This document shows positions 1 to 8,298 of a DNA stretch of 64,000 bases, piece by piece. Numbering within the stretch: position 1 is the first letter of the stretch; every line of letters starts with the position of its first letter. The translations under genes and the position numbers were made by a program. The notes beneath the pieces are model-generated. The model made no database searches and had not been told where the DNA came from. It saw nothing but the letters and a program-made list of their open reading frames with translations. Source of the DNA: Dehalococcoidia bacterium (GTDB lineage: Bacteria > Chloroflexota > Dehalococcoidia > Tepidiformales > Tepidiformaceae); contig JADYYG010000004.1 in NCBI GenBank assembly GCA_020853755.1, forward strand, positions 23,463 to 87,462. The letters are read 5' to 3'.

Positions 1-2208
1 CCCCGCCTGCGCTCGGCTGAGGAGGCTGCGGGTGCGGAGGTTTCCCGGATCACGGCCCGCATGGAAGAACTCGAAGCGAAGGCGCAACGTGGCGCGGAAC
101 TCGAGAAGGTGCTTGTCGAGACCGCTGCGGCGCTGCTTCTCGCGGAGGAGCGCTACGCCGGGTTGGCCGCCCAGGACCGGGCGCGCAGCGAGGTTTCGAG
201 CCGGGCGGAGAAGCTCCGCGCGGACTTGCAGGCCCGGGAGGCCGAGGCGCGGAAGCTGGCGGCTGATGCGGACTATCGCAAGAAGGCGCTCGAAGGCATC
301 GAGCCGCGCAGGGCTGAACTGGCAGCCGAAGAAGCGAAAGCCGCCGCCCAGGCGCCGCAACTGGAAGCTCTCAGGCAGGCATTTGCGGAGGCCTCGCTGG
401 CCGCGGACCAGGCCGCGACGGCGAAGGTGTCCATCCAGCAGCAGGCGGCCTTCGCCGATGACCTCGTCACCCTCTCGGGGCGGCAACTCCAGGCGGAACA
501 GATGGCCGAGCGCCTCGACCGCCTGAGGAAGCGCGAGCCGGAGATTGCGGAACTGGAGCGTTGGCTGGCAGATTGCCGGGTCAACGGGAAGGTTCTGGCA
601 GAACTCGAGACGCTGGAGCGCCAGGTCAATGACCTCGAGGTGCGCCTGAAGGCCGAAGCCGCGACGGTCGAAATCACCGCCGAGCGGGATGCCGAAATCA
701 CCATCATGGGGACCGTCGTGCCGCTGACCGCAGGCCAGGTGCGCAGCGGCAAGGTCCGTGGCGAGACCGTGATGACGTTCCCCGGAGGCATCACCGTCAC
801 CCTTCGCACCGGGTCGTCCGCGCGCGACGTGGAAGCGGACCTGCGGAAGAAGCGCGAACTGCTGACCACCAGGCTCGAAGCGGCTGGCGCGACCGATCTC
901 GCTGCCGCGCGTTCGACGCTCCAGGAACGCACCGTGATGGACGAGCGGCTCACCCAGTTCACGGCCCAGCGCACGGCAGATCTCCGCGACCTCGGCTCTG
1001 CTGATGAACTGGCGGCGAAACTCGACCGCGAGCGCGCGGCGATCGAAGAGATCCTGCGGAACGCTGGTCTCCAGGACGCCCCGACGGTCGATGAGGCGAA
1101 GGCGCGCAGCGTGCGCCTGCAGGCTGATCTCGCTGCCAGCGAAACCCTGCGCGTTGCCGCGGAACAGGCCCGCGAATCGGCGCGGACGGTGCATGAAGAC
1201 GGCCAGCGCCAGGCCAGTGCGAACGCGGCGCGGCTCGAATCCCTGCGGCACGAACTCGATCGAGCCGAGCAAGACCTGTCGCGCCTGACTGAGCGGCAGC
1301 CGGACGAAGAACTCGCCGCGGCGCTGACGGCTGCCGCCGAGGCCCGGACGGCCGCCGAAGCAGCGCTTTCGGGGGCGTTACAGGAACTCGGCGGCCTTGA
1401 CGATGTCACTGCAGCACTGCGCGAGGCAAACATAGAACGAGAAGGCCTCCGCCAGGCGCAGGGTTCGGCCAGCCGCGAAGAAGCGGGAATCCACGCAGTC
1501 CTCGAAGCAGCGGGGGCCGACGGCTTGCATGGCCAGTTGGTCGCGGCGCGGCAGCAACTTGACGAAGCGAGCGGGGAATGCGCCGCCGCCAGCCGCCGTG
1601 CGGCTGGCGCCAGGTTGCTCTTCGAGACGCTCGAACGGACCCATGACGAGGCACGCGAGGGTTACTCCAGGCCCCTGAAGGAGCGGATCGAGGCGCTCGG
1701 CCGCCGCGTTTATAACGGAACGTTCGAGGTTGACCTTTCGGAAGACCTCAGCGTGACGGGGCGCAGCCTGAACGGTGTGAAGCTGGAGTTGTCGCAGGTC
1801 AGCGTCGGCGGCCGGGAACAGCTCGCCGTCCTGACGCGCCTGGCGTTCGCGGGCATTGCAAGCCATGACGGGGGCGTGCCGCTGGTTCTCGACGACGTCC
1901 TCGGTTGGGCTGACCCCGGACGGCTCGCCGCCATCGGCCCGGTGCTGGCGGAAGCGGCGGGAACGAACCAGGTCCTGCTCTTCACCTGCTCGCCCGAGCG
2001 ATTCGCTTCGGTCAGTCCGGCGCGAGTTATCCGGCTGCCCGGCGGGCAGTGCTCTGAACGAATAGGGCCCGCCGCGGACGAGGAACTTGAGACCGTGCCA
2101 CCTGTGAAGCCTCGCGCGGCCGCAGCCAGCGTCTCCCGGCCGGCTGCGCCACAGGGGGCATTCGCCATGTTCGAGACAGATCCAGCCGGAGGCACGCAGG
2201 AGGGGTAG
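1..2208 (+). CDS. Coiled-coil AAA ATPase (SbcC/YhaN-like), 5' end cut by window
   Basis: The frame is open from base 1, so the N-terminus with the Walker A motif lies outside the window; 735 residues are visible. Long Ala/Glu/Arg-rich coiled coils run over about residues 1-225 and 280-560. They are interrupted by a beta-rich patch at about 228-275 with Gly/Thr/Val strands and no CxxC zinc hook. The C-terminal head carries an ABC-type signature (SVGGREQL, about 601-608) and a Walker B stretch (VPLVLDDV, about 626-633). This is the SMC/Rad50-like layout of DNA-repair ATPases, and the beta patch inside the coil is typical of a YhaN-like subgroup as I recall it. A nuclease partner could lie upstream, out of view. 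The DNA-repair role is inferred. Confidence 0.85.
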   Translation, partial: PRLRSAEEAAGAEVSRITARMEELEAKAQRGAELEKVLVETAAALLLAEERYAGLAAQDRARSEVSSRAEKLRADLQAREAEARKLAADADYRKKALEGIEPRRAELAAEEAKAAAQAPQLEALRQAFAEASLAADQAATAKVSIQQQAAFADDLVTLSGRQLQAEQMAERLDRLRKREPEIAELERWLADCRVNGKVLAELETLERQVNDLEVRLKAEAATVEITAERDAEITIMGTVVPLTAGQVRSGKVRGETVMTFPGGITVTLRTGSSARDVEADLRKKRELLTTRLEAAGATDLAAARSTLQERTVMDERLTQFTAQRTADLRDLGSADELAAKLDRERAAIEEILRNAGLQDAPTVDEAKARSVRLQADLAASETLRVAAEQARESARTVHEDGQRQASANAARLESLRHELDRAEQDLSRLTERQPDEELAAALTAAAEARTAAEAALSGALQELGGLDDVTAALREANIEREGLRQAQGSASREEAGIHAVLEAAGADGLHGQLVAARQQLDEASGECAAASRRAAGARLLFETLERTHDEAREGYSRPLKERIEALGRRVYNGTFEVDLSEDLSVTGRSLNGVKLELSQVSVGGREQLAVLTRLAFAGIASHDGGVPLVLDDVLGWADPGRLAAIGPVLAEAAGTNQVLLFTCSPERFASVSPARVIRLPGGQCSERIGPAADEELETVPPVKPRAAAASVSRPAAPQGAFAMFETDPAGGTQEG

Positions 2209-2238
2209 TTGCCGGGCGCTACTGAGACCAGATATCAT
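2209..2238 (+). promoter_or_regulatory. Promoter of the metal ABC importer operon
   Basis: A -35-like TTGCCG (2209-2214) lies 18 bases before a -10-like TATCAT (2233-2238). Transcription would start near 2245-2248, at or next to the GTG start codon at 2248. No Shine-Dalgarno sequence precedes that codon, so the message is probably leaderless. The -10 overlaps the first operator-like palindrome. Confidence 0.5.
2223..2237. promoter_or_regulatory. Fur-family-like 7-1-7 operator, site 1
   Basis: TGAGACC-A-GATATCA is an imperfect 7-1-7 palindrome with TGA/TCA ends (5 of 7 pairs match). It overlaps the -10 of the metal importer promoter. The spacing and ends are those of Fur/Zur/PerR-type boxes. 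The reverse complement of this site matches site 2 at 11 of 15 bases, which supports a shared regulator. Zur would fit a zinc importer, but the regulator is not in the window. Confidence 0.45.
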
Positions 2239-2247
2239 CTGCCGTAA

Positions 2248-3174
2248 GTGATACTAAGTCTCATTAAGCGGGTCGTCGGCGTCTGTTCCCTGGCTTTGGC
2301 CGTGAGTCTCCTTGCCACTGCCTGTGTCCCTTCGACGCCGGCAACGGGCAGCGGGATCGGCGTCGTCGCGACGACCACCCAGATCGGGGCGCTTGTCAGG
2401 GCCGTTGCAGGCGACGAGGTTCGCCTCACGGTGCTCATCCCGCCGGGGGCCGAAGCGCACGACTTCGAACCCGACCCGCAGGCTGTGAAACGCGTCCACC
2501 ATGCCCGGCTCGTACTCAAGAACGGCATCGGGCTCGATGACTGGATTTTGGGCACGGTGGAAAACGCCGGGGGTGGCGCACGCATCCTCGTGGTCACCGA
2601 AGGGGTGCAGATCCTCACGTCGGCCGCCGGCGACGAGGCTGGTGAAGACGACCCGCATGTCTGGCAGGACCCCGAGAACGTGCGCGTGATGGTCCGGAAC
2701 ATCGCAGCAGCGCTGACGGAGGCAGACCCGGCTCACGCCAGCGTTTTCGCTGCCGGCGCGGCCGCCTACGACGCCCGGCTCGTGGCGGTGGATGCCGAGA
2801 TTCGTGCCCTCATCGAAGAGATCCCGCCGCAGAACCGGAAGATGGTGACCAACCACGACGCTTTCGGGTACTTCATGGCGCGGTACGGCCTCGAATTCGT
2901 CGGCGCCGTGTTTCCCGTGGGTTCTGCAGGGAGCCAGGCTTCAGCGAGGCAACTGGCGGCGCTTTCGAACCTCATCAAGGCGGAGGGAGTCAAGGCGGTT
3001 TTCGCGGAGGAAGAGGTTGACCCGAGGGTCGCGCGCGAGTTGGCGAACGACACCGGGGTTCGTATCGTGACTGGCCTGTACGCCGACTCCCTCGGTCCGC
3101 CCGGGAGCGAGGCCGCGACCATCGACGGGATGCTCCTCGCCAACGCGAGGAAGATCAGCGAGGCGCTGAAATGA
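2248..3174 (+). CDS. Metal (Zn/Mn-type) ABC transporter substrate-binding lipoprotein
   Basis: A 308-residue extracytoplasmic binding protein of the cluster A-I (ZnuA/MntA/TroA) family. It has an n-region KR, a hydrophobic stretch and a lipobox LLATAC with lipidated Cys26. Candidate metal ligands in family positions are His71 (AEAHDFEP), His137 (DPHVWQDP), His203 (TNHDAF) and Asp280 (YADSLG). The loop before His137 is short and acidic rather than His-rich, so zinc and manganese cannot be told apart from this gene alone. The GTG start at 2248 gives a proper signal peptide but has no ribosome binding site. The gene overlaps the ATPase gene by ATGA. Confidence 0.9.
   Translation: MILSLIKRVVGVCSLALAVSLLATACVPSTPATGSGIGVVATTTQIGALVRAVAGDEVRLTVLIPPGAEAHDFEPDPQAVKRVHHARLVLKNGIGLDDWILGTVENAGGGARILVVTEGVQILTSAAGDEAGEDDPHVWQDPENVRVMVRNIAAALTEADPAHASVFAAGAAAYDARLVAVDAEIRALIEEIPPQNRKMVTNHDAFGYFMARYGLEFVGAVFPVGSAGSQASARQLAALSNLIKAEGVKAVFAEEEVDPRVARELANDTGVRIVTGLYADSLGPPGSEAATIDGMLLANARKISEALK
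2249..2263. promoter_or_regulatory. Fur-family-like 7-1-7 operator, site 2
   Basis: TGATACT-A-AGTCTCA is a 7-1-7 palindrome with 6 of 7 arm pairs matching. It lies just after the presumed transcription start and overlaps the first codons of the binding-protein gene. Its centre is 26 bases from that of site 1, so two dimers could sit on either side of the start site and block it. Confidence 0.5.
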
Positions 3175-3920
3175 GCGATCCGAATGGCGCGCCCCGGCTG
3201 GAGATTCACGACCTTTCCGTTCGCTACGGCGCGAACCTTGCCCTCACGGACGTGAACGCGGCCGTCCCGGCTGGCGCCGTTGTGGGCCTTATCGGCCCCA
3301 ACGGCAGCGGCAAGAGCACGCTCCTGAAGACCGTCGCGGGCGTGGTCCGCGCCGCGACCGGGAGCATCACGCTCGATGGCGCGTCCATTCGCGAACGGGC
3401 ATCACAGGTTGCCTTTGTGCCCCAGCGCGAAGAGGTGAACTGGGACTTCCCGGTCTCGGCGCGCGATGTGGTGTTGATGGGTCGCTACCGGACGGTGGGT
3501 TGGCTGCGCCGGCCCGGCAAAGAGGACCGCGCCGCTGCCGATGCCGCCCTCGAGCGGCTCGGGCTGGGAGGGCTTGGCCACCGCCACATCAGCCAGTTCT
3601 CCGGAGGGCAGCAGCAGCGCGTGTTCCTCGCCCGCGCCATGGTCCAGGATCCGCGCGTCGTCCTCCTCGATGAGCCATTCACCGGGGTCGACGTCCAGAA
3701 CCGCGGCGTCTTCCACGAGGCGATCCGGGAGTTCGGGAAGCGCGGTATCACTGTGCTCATCGCCACCCACGACCTCGGCGAAGTGCAGGCGACGACGGAC
3801 ATGGTGATGTGCCTGAACCGGCGCATGGTCGCCTTCGGGCCAACTGCCTCCACGTACACGGCCGCGAACCTGCGGGCCACGTTCGGCGGCCAGGTGGCCG
3901 TGTTCGAGGTGGCCCAATGA
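3171..3920 (+). CDS. Metal ABC transporter ATP-binding protein
   Basis: A 249-residue ATPase of the metal (ZnuC/MntB) branch that drives the importer encoded by its neighbours. It shows Walker A GPNGSGKST (42-50), a Q-loop region with VPQRE, signature FSGGQQQR (about 141-149), Walker B VVLLDEP and the switch histidine in IATHD. Length is normal for the family. Its start overlaps the stop of the binding-protein gene and its stop overlaps the permease start (ATGA both times), so the three genes are translationally coupled. Confidence 0.93.
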   Translation: MSDPNGAPRLEIHDLSVRYGANLALTDVNAAVPAGAVVGLIGPNGSGKSTLLKTVAGVVRAATGSITLDGASIRERASQVAFVPQREEVNWDFPVSARDVVLMGRYRTVGWLRRPGKEDRAAADAALERLGLGGLGHRHISQFSGGQQQRVFLARAMVQDPRVVLLDEPFTGVDVQNRGVFHEAIREFGKRGITVLIATHDLGEVQATTDMVMCLNRRMVAFGPTASTYTAANLRATFGGQVAVFEVAQ

Positions 3921-4807
3921 ACTGGGTGACCGAACCGCTCCAGTACCCGTTCATGCAGCGCGCCCTGCTCGAGATGGCGATTATCGGCGTGCTTTGCGGA
4001 CTCATCGGCTGCTTCGTTGTCCTCCGCGGGCTTGCGTTCATCGGTGATGCGCTCGCGCATGCTGTATTCCCGGGGGTTGTGCTGTCGTACATCGCTGGGA
4101 AGAGCATCCTCTTCGGCGCGTTCTTCTTCGGGATCCTGACGGCGCTGGCCGTGGGCGTGCTCTCGCGCTCGCGCCGAGTGAGTGAGGATTCAGCGATCGG
4201 GGTCATCTTCGCCGCGTTCTTCGCGCTCGGCGTGGTCATCCTCAGCCGCCAGACCGGTTTCCGGCGTGACCTCGGGTCGCTGCTGTTCGGCAACATCCTG
4301 GGGGTCAGCGCAACGGATGTGTGGGTGACGTTCGCCGTCGCGGTGGTGGTTGTCGGGGTGCTCGTCGCGTTGCTGAAGGAGTTCACCCTCGCCGCTTTCG
4401 ACCCGACGATGGCGCGGTCGGCGGGCTACCCGGTGTTCGCGCTCGACCTCCTGCTCCTGCTGCTCGTCGCGGCGACCATCGTGGTCAGCCTGCAGACGGT
4501 GGGGAATATCCTCATCCTCGCCCTCGTGGTCACGCCGGCCGCATCGGCCCGGCTGCTAACGGACCACCTCGGCCGGATGATGGCGGCGAGCACGGCCATT
4601 GCCGTTGGCAGCGGTGTTGGCGGGCTGTACATCTCGTTCCATGCGGCGACGGCCGCGAGCGCGACGGTGGTGCTGACGGCCACGGCAGTGTTCCTGGCGT
4701 GCCTGGTGTTCGCGCCGAATCACGGACTCGTGAGCTCGTACCTGGCGCGGCGGCACGGCCACCACCACGCCCACCACTACCACGCCGGCGAGCAACTCGA
4801 GGGCTGA
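3917..4807 (+). CDS. Metal ABC transporter permease with His-rich tail
   Basis: A 296-residue membrane protein of the ABC-3 (ZnuB/MntC) family with about eight hydrophobic segments. The start ATG at 3917 overlaps the ATPase stop codon; the frame is open further upstream, but that would read into the ATPase gene. The last 20 residues hold a cluster of eight histidines (RRHGHHHAHHYHAG). A His-rich cytoplasmic end points to zinc, or a similar soft divalent metal, rather than manganese. That assignment is inference. Confidence 0.92.
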   Translation: MNWVTEPLQYPFMQRALLEMAIIGVLCGLIGCFVVLRGLAFIGDALAHAVFPGVVLSYIAGKSILFGAFFFGILTALAVGVLSRSRRVSEDSAIGVIFAAFFALGVVILSRQTGFRRDLGSLLFGNILGVSATDVWVTFAVAVVVVGVLVALLKEFTLAAFDPTMARSAGYPVFALDLLLLLLVAATIVVSLQTVGNILILALVVTPAASARLLTDHLGRMMAASTAIAVGSGVGGLYISFHAATAASATVVLTATAVFLACLVFAPNHGLVSSYLARRHGHHHAHHYHAGEQLEG

Positions 4808-4882
4808 ACCCTGCAACGTCAGTTCACGGTAGGATTGGGGTCACAGGAGATGAGCGCCGGGGGGGCTGGCGCACAAGCGGGC

Positions 4883-5281
4883 ATGAACATCTTTTTCGAC
4901 GTCGACAACACCATCATCACCTGGGACGTGAAGCTCCGGCCCGGCGTGGAGGAGATCTTCACACGGCTGCGGGAGGATGGGCACACCATCTACCTCTGGA
5001 GCGGCATGGGGCCGCGCTGGGAGGTGGTCAAGCGCTTCGACCTCCACGCCCACATCGCCGACTGCTTCTGGAAGCCGCTGCACAATCACCATGCGCGGAT
5101 GGCCGAACTCGGTGTCACCGTCCAGCCTGATTACGTCATCGATGACCATGTCGAGATCATCCACGCGTTCACCGGGTCGCTTGTGCCAGAACCGATGCTG
5201 CCGCTGGACCGGGATCGGGTGATGTGGCGCGTGTACGACGAAATCCAGGCCCACTGCGCGCGGCTCGAACAGGGCGCGTGA
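4883..5281 (+). CDS. HAD-like hydrolase
   Basis: A compact 132-residue protein that opens with the HAD motif I DVDNT and has the later VIDDH motif (motif IV position) near residue 100. A motif II-like Ser occurs in YLWSGMG. The cap region is missing, as in small minimal HAD phosphatases. Start at 4883 puts motif I at residues 6-10. An ATG at 4850 and a TTG at 4835 are in frame but add a Gly/Ala-rich leader, and the purine-rich sequence touches the 4850 ATG too closely to act as a ribosome binding site. Substrate unknown. Confidence 0.75.
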   Translation: MNIFFDVDNTIITWDVKLRPGVEEIFTRLREDGHTIYLWSGMGPRWEVVKRFDLHAHIADCFWKPLHNHHARMAELGVTVQPDYVIDDHVEIIHAFTGSLVPEPMLPLDRDRVMWRVYDEIQAHCARLEQGA

Positions 5282-5304
5282 GCGGCGGATCGCCGCGGCC
5301 TGGA

Positions 5305-5511
5305 CTAGATCTGCCGGTTTGCTTCGAGCTGCTGCTTGAGTACTTCGAGCGAGGGGACAGGCTTACCGTTCAGCGAGTCCAGCGCGTCGATGACGTCGTC
5401 GTTCGCGTTCTCAGCGAAGGCGAGGTCGACCAGTTCCTGGCGATCAGGCTGAAGGCCCTGTTCGAACAGGTGCGCGACGAGGCTTTCGATGTCGCTCCAG
5501 TTTGCAGCCAT
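5305..5511 (-). CDS. Small DUF2795-like protein
   Basis: A 68-residue acidic protein. The segment around RQELVDLAFAENANDDVID and the following ALDSLNGKPVPSLEVL resemble the DUF2795 pattern (a short helical unit, then a beta turn before another helix). A GGAGG lies eight bases before the ATG. It sits just downstream of nuoB on the same strand and may be cotranscribed. Function is unknown for the family. Confidence 0.7.
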   Translation of the reverse strand: MAANWSDIESLVAHLFEQGLQPDRQELVDLAFAENANDDVIDALDSLNGKPVPSLEVLKQQLEANRQI

Positions 5512-5572
5512 GCCAGACCTCCAGTGGGGGACGGCCGCCGCGGAGCGCCGCCTGTGCCGTTGGTGTTTGTCG

Positions 5573-6232
5573 TTACTTCGGGAAGACGGGGCCCTTGAGC
5601 GGCTTGCCGTAGTCGATGTACGGGGGCCAGAGGGTTTCGAGTTCCTGGCGAATCGGGTCGCCGTCCGGCAGGTAGCGCTGGAACTGCGGTTCAACATCGC
5701 GCCGCACCCAGCCCTTGCCGATCGTGTCGTGCTTGATCTTGTCCTGCAGGAGCATGAGGCCCGTGAGCAGGGATTCCGGCCGCGGCGGGCAACCCGGCAC
5801 GTAGACGTCAACCGGGAGCAGGGTGTTAACGCCCGGGGTGACGCTATAGGCATACGCGAATGGGCCGCCCATGGTGGCGCACCCGCCCATAGCGAGGGCC
5901 CACTTCGGTTCCGGCATCTGGAGCCAGATGCGGCGGACGGCCGGGGCCATCTTCCAGGTGACGGTGCCCGGGACGAGCAACAGGTCGGCCTGGCGCGGCG
6001 ATGCGCGGAAGATCTCCGCGCCGAAGCGAGCCATGTCATACCGCGGCGTCACCGTCGCGATCATCTCCATGGCGCAGCAGGCGAGGCCGAACATGCACGG
6101 CCAGAGGGAAGACCGCCGGGCCCAGTTGAGCACCTGGTCGACGCTGGTGACGAGGATGTTCTGCTGAACTTCCTCCTCGATGTTGGTGTCGAGCAGGGGG
6201 AGCGGTTCGTAGATCTTGTTCGCCTGGGGCAT
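5573..6232 (-). CDS. nuoB: NADH-quinone oxidoreductase subunit B
   Basis: A 219-residue subunit of respiratory complex I that carries the terminal cluster N2 next to the quinone site. The four ligand cysteines are present: Cys52-Cys53 (LACCAMEM), Cys118 (GGCAT) and Cys148 (PGCPPRPE). The C-terminus is about 40 residues longer than the shortest homologues. No other nuo gene is near, although nuoB normally sits between nuoA and nuoC, so either the complex I genes are scattered or this is an extra copy. Confidence 0.95.
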   Translation of the reverse strand: MPQANKIYEPLPLLDTNIEEEVQQNILVTSVDQVLNWARRSSLWPCMFGLACCAMEMIATVTPRYDMARFGAEIFRASPRQADLLLVPGTVTWKMAPAVRRIWLQMPEPKWALAMGGCATMGGPFAYAYSVTPGVNTLLPVDVYVPGCPPRPESLLTGLMLLQDKIKHDTIGKGWVRRDVEPQFQRYLPDGDPIRQELETLWPPYIDYGKPLKGPVFPK

Positions 6233-6299
6233 GGTTCGTGCAGTCTATCACAATCAGGTGGGCACGATGCCAAGCGGCCCCGGCCCTCGAGGCGATAGC

Positions 6300-6506
6300 T
6301 TACCGGCTCCGGCTGAAATGCACTTGCCCGTCGTTAATGGGCTCTTCGAGAAAGATGTCGCCGTTACGGATCTTGATGTTGTAACCACAGTCCGGGTTCG
6401 TGCAGACCCAGGCCTTGAAGTGGATTGGCGCCCCCTGGCTCCCGAAATCGCTGAACGGAACCAGGTCGCCATCTTCGCATTTGCGGCACTTTGGAAATTG
6501 ATACAT
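6300..6506 (-). CDS. Small zinc-ribbon protein
   Basis: A 68-residue protein with two zinc-knuckle pairs, Cys7-x2-Cys10 and Cys35-x4-Cys40 (CTNPDCG), separated by a beta-rich linker. The start at 6506 follows a GGGAGGG ribosome binding site; a longer frame upstream (to 6602) lacks one and looks non-coding. Such ribbons bind nucleic acid or protein. No function can be assigned. Confidence 0.7.
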   Translation of the reverse strand: MYQFPKCRKCEDGDLVPFSDFGSQGAPIHFKAWVCTNPDCGYNIKIRNGDIFLEEPINDGQVHFSRSR

Positions 6507-6643
6507 CCCAACGCCCTCCCCAGTATGGGCGGCGATATTACGACAAGAGTTTACACAGAGGCAATGATCTGGCCGTCGCGCGGTTACAAACCTGCTGCCC
6601 ATGGGAACACGCCGCCCTGCCGTGTGAACCGGAGAGGCCGGGC

Positions 6644-7099
6644 TCAGGCCCTGACGGCCGCGGCCGCTTTCATGTCCTTCATGAGGATGTCCATATCCTC
6701 CTGCGGGATCTTATGGAGGTTCCCCTGGTAAGCGAGCGTCCAGTTCGCGCGAGGCCATTTCTGCGTCCAGCTGAAGCGCTCGTGGTAGGGCTCGGCGTCG
6801 AGCCATTGCGCTTCGTCGAGGGCGATGACCGTCTCGATCCCGGCCCGGAACGGGTACATCTCGTTCGGCTTCTTGTCCGATTGCCAGATGCGCGTGTGCT
6901 CTTCGACGACCGGCGTGGTCACACGGGCAATGGCGGCGAACTGCTTCCGCCCGGTGACGTAGAAAGCGAGCAGGTCACCGGGCTGGATGCTGTTGGCCAT
7001 GTTGCGCCGCGTGCTCTTGAAGCCGTGGCGCGTGAACCCCATTTCCCGCGTTTTGCCGAAGATCTCGGGTCCTCCGACGACGATCCAGTTTTCTGCCAT
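6644..7099 (-). CDS. EVE domain protein
   Basis: A 151-residue protein starting MAENWIVVGG, which has the PUA-like EVE fold signature. It shows N-terminal WIVVGG, then GDLLAFYVTG, with a WPRANWTLAYQGNL segment near the end. EVE domains bind modified bases in DNA or RNA. The ATG at 7099 follows AAGGGGG; the open frame continues upstream into ribD but is not supported there. Its target is unknown. Confidence 0.8.
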   Translation of the reverse strand: MAENWIVVGGPEIFGKTREMGFTRHGFKSTRRNMANSIQPGDLLAFYVTGRKQFAAIARVTTPVVEEHTRIWQSDKKPNEMYPFRAGIETVIALDEAQWLDAEPYHERFSWTQKWPRANWTLAYQGNLHKIPQEDMDILMKDMKAAAAVRA

Positions 7100-7122
7100 G
7101 GCTGTGCCCCCTTGGCCGTGCT

Positions 7123-8205
7123 TCACGGCGTCCAGTTCGCAGTGTAGCCGCGAACCAGGACGTCCGGGTGGAGCAGTTCGATTTCCACGTCCTGGAGCGC
7201 TTCCGGTGCGAAGGCGGCGTCGCCAGCGAACAGCGGCAGGCCGTCGGGTCCGAGGACCATCGGTGCGATGTAGGCGTGCACCTCGTCGATGACGCCCGCG
7301 GCGAAGGCGGAGGCGAGCAGCGTGGGGCCGCCTTCGAGGATGAGCGAGAGCACCGAACGTTCGCCGAGAATGGTGAGTAACTGGTCGAGGTTCAGGCCCT
7401 GCCCGGACGGTTCGACCTGGATGACCATTGCGCCCGTTGCGGTGATCGAGGCCGCCCATGCGCGGTCGGAGGAGGCGGTGGCGACGATGGCGCCGGGTCC
7501 GAGCGCCATCGCGCGAGTGCTGATTCGGCCACGGGCGTCGAGGATGACACGCACTGGCTGGTGGCTCGAAAGCTGGCCGCCCGGGCGGGCGGTGAGCGCC
7601 GGGTCATCGGCGAGGACGGTGCCGCTGCCAACGGCGATGGCGTCGACCCATGCGCGGTCGGCGTGGGCGCGTGCACGGGCGGGTTCGGAGGTGAGCCAAC
7701 GGACACCGTGGGCCGGCGCGCCAGCCTTGCCGTCGAGGCTGACGGCGAACTTCGCGATGACGTACGGCAGGCGTGTCTGGACGTGCTTGAGGTAGGGCCG
7801 CAGGAGCGCGCGCACCTCATCCGCGCCGTCTCCTGTCTCGACGTCGATGCCGTGGCTGCGGAGGTAGGCTGCCCCCTGACCGGCGACCGGTTCGTGGGGG
7901 TCTTCGAGGCCAATGACCACTTTCGCGACGCCGGCTTCGGCGATGACCTCGGCGCAGGGGCGCGTCCGTTTGCCCGGGAACGGCATGCACGGTTCGAGCG
8001 TGGTGTAGAGGGTCGCGCCAGTCGCATCGATGTTGGCGAGGGCTGCTGCTTCAGCGTGCGGACCGCCGGGGGGCGCTGTGGCGCCCGTTGCGATGACCTC
8101 GCCGTCACGGACAAGGACGGCGCCGACCCAGGGGTTCGGGCTGGTGCGGCCGCGCGCTGAAAGGGCGGCCGCGATGGCCTGGCGCATCGGCTCGGAGCGT
8201 GGCAT
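7123..8205 (-). CDS. ribD: Bifunctional riboflavin deaminase/reductase
   Basis: A 360-residue two-domain enzyme of riboflavin synthesis. The N-terminal deaminase domain has the zinc motifs PHAEAAAL (His50, Glu52) and EPC...C (Cys73, Cys84), with a longer MPFPGKR loop where many homologues have SHHGR. The C-terminal reductase domain spans about 150-360, with KFAVSLDGK and ILEGGPTL. I prefer ATG 8205; a TTG two codons upstream is also in frame. The gene stands apart from any other rib gene in the window. Confidence 0.93.
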   Translation of the reverse strand: MPRSEPMRQAIAAALSARGRTSPNPWVGAVLVRDGEVIATGATAPPGGPHAEAAALANIDATGATLYTTLEPCMPFPGKRTRPCAEVIAEAGVAKVVIGLEDPHEPVAGQGAAYLRSHGIDVETGDGADEVRALLRPYLKHVQTRLPYVIAKFAVSLDGKAGAPAHGVRWLTSEPARARAHADRAWVDAIAVGSGTVLADDPALTARPGGQLSSHQPVRVILDARGRISTRAMALGPGAIVATASSDRAWAASITATGAMVIQVEPSGQGLNLDQLLTILGERSVLSLILEGGPTLLASAFAAGVIDEVHAYIAPMVLGPDGLPLFAGDAAFAPEALQDVEIELLHPDVLVRGYTANWTP

Positions 8206-8298
8206 GGGCAAAGGGTAGAGGAATCGCCGCGCAGGGGGCGAATAGGATGGGGCGCAGTTGCCTGCGCCCCACGTCCCACGCGGCCGCCATGCCCGCCG

